From Syngnathus acus (taxonomy: Eukaryota > Chordata > Actinopteri > Syngnathiformes > Syngnathidae): DNA of 64,000 nt. The notes below the pieces were generated by a model. It saw nothing but the letters and a program-made list of their open reading frames with translations, did not search any database and had not been told where the DNA came from. Position numbers and translations under genes: made by a program. The DNA is taken from the NCBI RefSeq assembly GCF_901709675.1, contig NC_051095.1:1051001-1115000 (forward strand). Reading direction: 5' to 3'. Below are positions 62,689 through 64,000 of the stretch, in pieces (position 1 is the first letter of the stretch; every line of letters begins with the position of its first letter).

Positions 62689-62848
62689 TGGCGGAAACTA
62701 AAATCATCTATCACATTGATGAAGAGGAGACTCCGTACTTAGTGAAGATACCCATCGGTGCCGAAAGTATCACCTTGCTGGATTTTAAGCAAGTTCTGAA
62801 CAAGCCCAACTATAAGTTCTTCTTCAAATCTATGGACCAGGACTTTGG
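62689..62848 (+). CDS. dvl2: Dishevelled (DVL2-type), first coding exon, partial
   Basis: The ATG at 62689 starts [20 protein letters not shown], followed by [19 protein letters not shown] and MDQDFG. This is the first two-thirds of the DIX domain that begins every Dishevelled protein. The donor (TTTGG then GTGAGTT) at 62848/62849 is in phase 1, at the position expected in DVL genes. Dishevelled polymerises through DIX to pass Wnt signals to Axin; the PDZ and DEP domains lie beyond the right edge. DVL2 is preferred over DVL1 or DVL3 because BCL6B, SLC16A13 and ACAP1 share human 17p13.1 with DVL2. No in-frame upstream ATG is present. Confidence 0.88.
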
Positions 62849-64000
62849 GTGAGTTCACTTGTAGCGCGCTTACAAAAAAAAAAGTGTTTGAATAAGTGAC
62901 CTCAGCAAACATGATCATTACAATGGATTGGGGGGGAGGGGGGGCATTACCTGTCCTTACTGCTTTTCTTTGCACTAAACTCCAAACCCCAATCTCATGA
63001 AGTCCATCATGGTGAGATGCTGTTTTTCGTCCCCCGTTCTTGAAAACGTTTGGCCGCCAGCCACCCTTTCTTTCCCAGGACTTCCTCCCCCCTCCTCCAT
63101 TCTCCTCCAGATAGAAGCAAGCAACAATCTGGCCCTCTATCAATTCATCTTTTTGTGCCGGCCCGGCTGCTAATCCTGCTGCAGAGGAATGTGCTGTTTG
63201 TGTGCTTTTAGGAGAGCCCAAGTGGAGGACGCGTATGCATATTATGAAGCATTGACTACCTTAACCGATTTTTTTTTAAAATGTGAGAGAGCCCACACAC
63301 GGCGAGGGGGGGGATGCCGTTAGCTCACTGTTCAAATAGTTTGCAGTGTACACAAACAGCGCACTTCATAATTTTATGGAGGAATGATTTGGGAAAAATA
63401 ATCTTATTGCCATTGTGACTTGATATTTATGTTGTCAAGGACCTCTTCTGCTGTTTTGTGACAAACACAAACATGGATTTGACAAATGTGGATTATGGGG
63501 CAAATCCTTAACGTATGTTTTTTATTTATATATATATATACACACACACACACACAAAAAGAAACTGATGTGACAGCGTTTTTGTAAAGTGAATAGACTA
63601 AATTTATCCAAGTTCCTCAAAAATTCAAATGTTTACAAATAATTATAACTTGAGGAGACACTACTAGAGGAATGCCCATTCTTCGCAGAGGATAAAGAAT
63701 ACATATGACATTGTTTCAGATTTGACTGGTTCCTAATCGAGTGTATGCTTGTTGTTTTCAAGCTGCAATCGTAATTTTCAGAACCCATGACTCATCATTT
63801 TTATTAATTGTGATTTCGGTATCAATCAAAATCAGAGTTTTTTTTTGTTTTTTGTTTTTTTACTTGAAAAGACCTCATTTGCATATTTCCAACACTCTTT
63901 TCAAATGTGGCTTCCGAGTCGGCCAGTCAATCAAACCAATGGACCCCTCCTTCCACCCGAGCCGGTGGAGTCTTTCTTTCTTTCTTTCTTTCTTTCTTTC
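62849..64000 (+). other. dvl2: dvl2 intron 1, partial
   Basis: No second dvl2 exon is visible before the window ends. The stretch holds G runs near 62930 and 63306, an (AT)n/(CA)n block at 63527-63556 and a (TTTC)n microsatellite from 63969 to the edge. Confidence 0.6.
63969..64000 (+). repeat. (TTTC)n microsatellite, cut by the window edge
   Basis: Eight TTTC units run to the last base; the true length is unknown. Confidence 0.95.

Overview
The window is vertebrate nuclear DNA, almost certainly from a ray-finned (teleost) fish. It has multi-exon genes with GT-AG introns, compact spacing, long microsatellites, a tRNA-headed SINE of a common fish type and TA-target cut-and-paste elements. Seven conserved genes and one unrecognised gene can be read. 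For the conserved genes, exon-intron phases agree across every junction, so the models are close to complete.

Layout from left to right: the first coding exon of trip6 (minus, runs off the left edge); an intergenic stretch with a retroposon tail; bcl6b (plus, 10 coding exons); slc16a13 (plus, 5 coding exons); acap1 (minus, 22 coding exons, 741 aa); agfg2 (plus, 13 coding exons plus a possible 33-nt micro-exon), head-to-head with acap1 over 1.15 kb; an insulin receptor substrate gene (plus, about 1,273 aa over three exons, 7.6-kb first intron, last exon uncertain); a 17-kb gene-poor stretch rich in tandem repeats and holding a three-level nested transposon; a three-exon gene I do not recognise (minus), encoding a signal peptide and a cysteine-free basic secreted protein; and the first coding exon of dvl2 (plus, runs off the right edge).

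The genes are not an operon and share no single pathway, but the neighbourhood is informative. BCL6B, SLC16A13, ACAP1 and DVL2 lie together on human 17p13.1. TRIP6, AGFG2 and the IRS3 pseudogene lie on human 7q22.1 (from memory). The window appears to keep an ancestral linkage of both blocks, and it places the IRS gene next to agfg2, where rodent Irs3 sits.

The observations most worth a second look are the orphan secreted protein, the apparent loss of the first zinc finger of bcl6b, the nested transposons, two TA-target MITE families with related ends, the likely IRS3-locus identity of the full-length IRS gene, a 5'UTR hairpin plus overlapping upstream ORF in slc16a13, and a GC-AG intron and micro-exon in agfg2.
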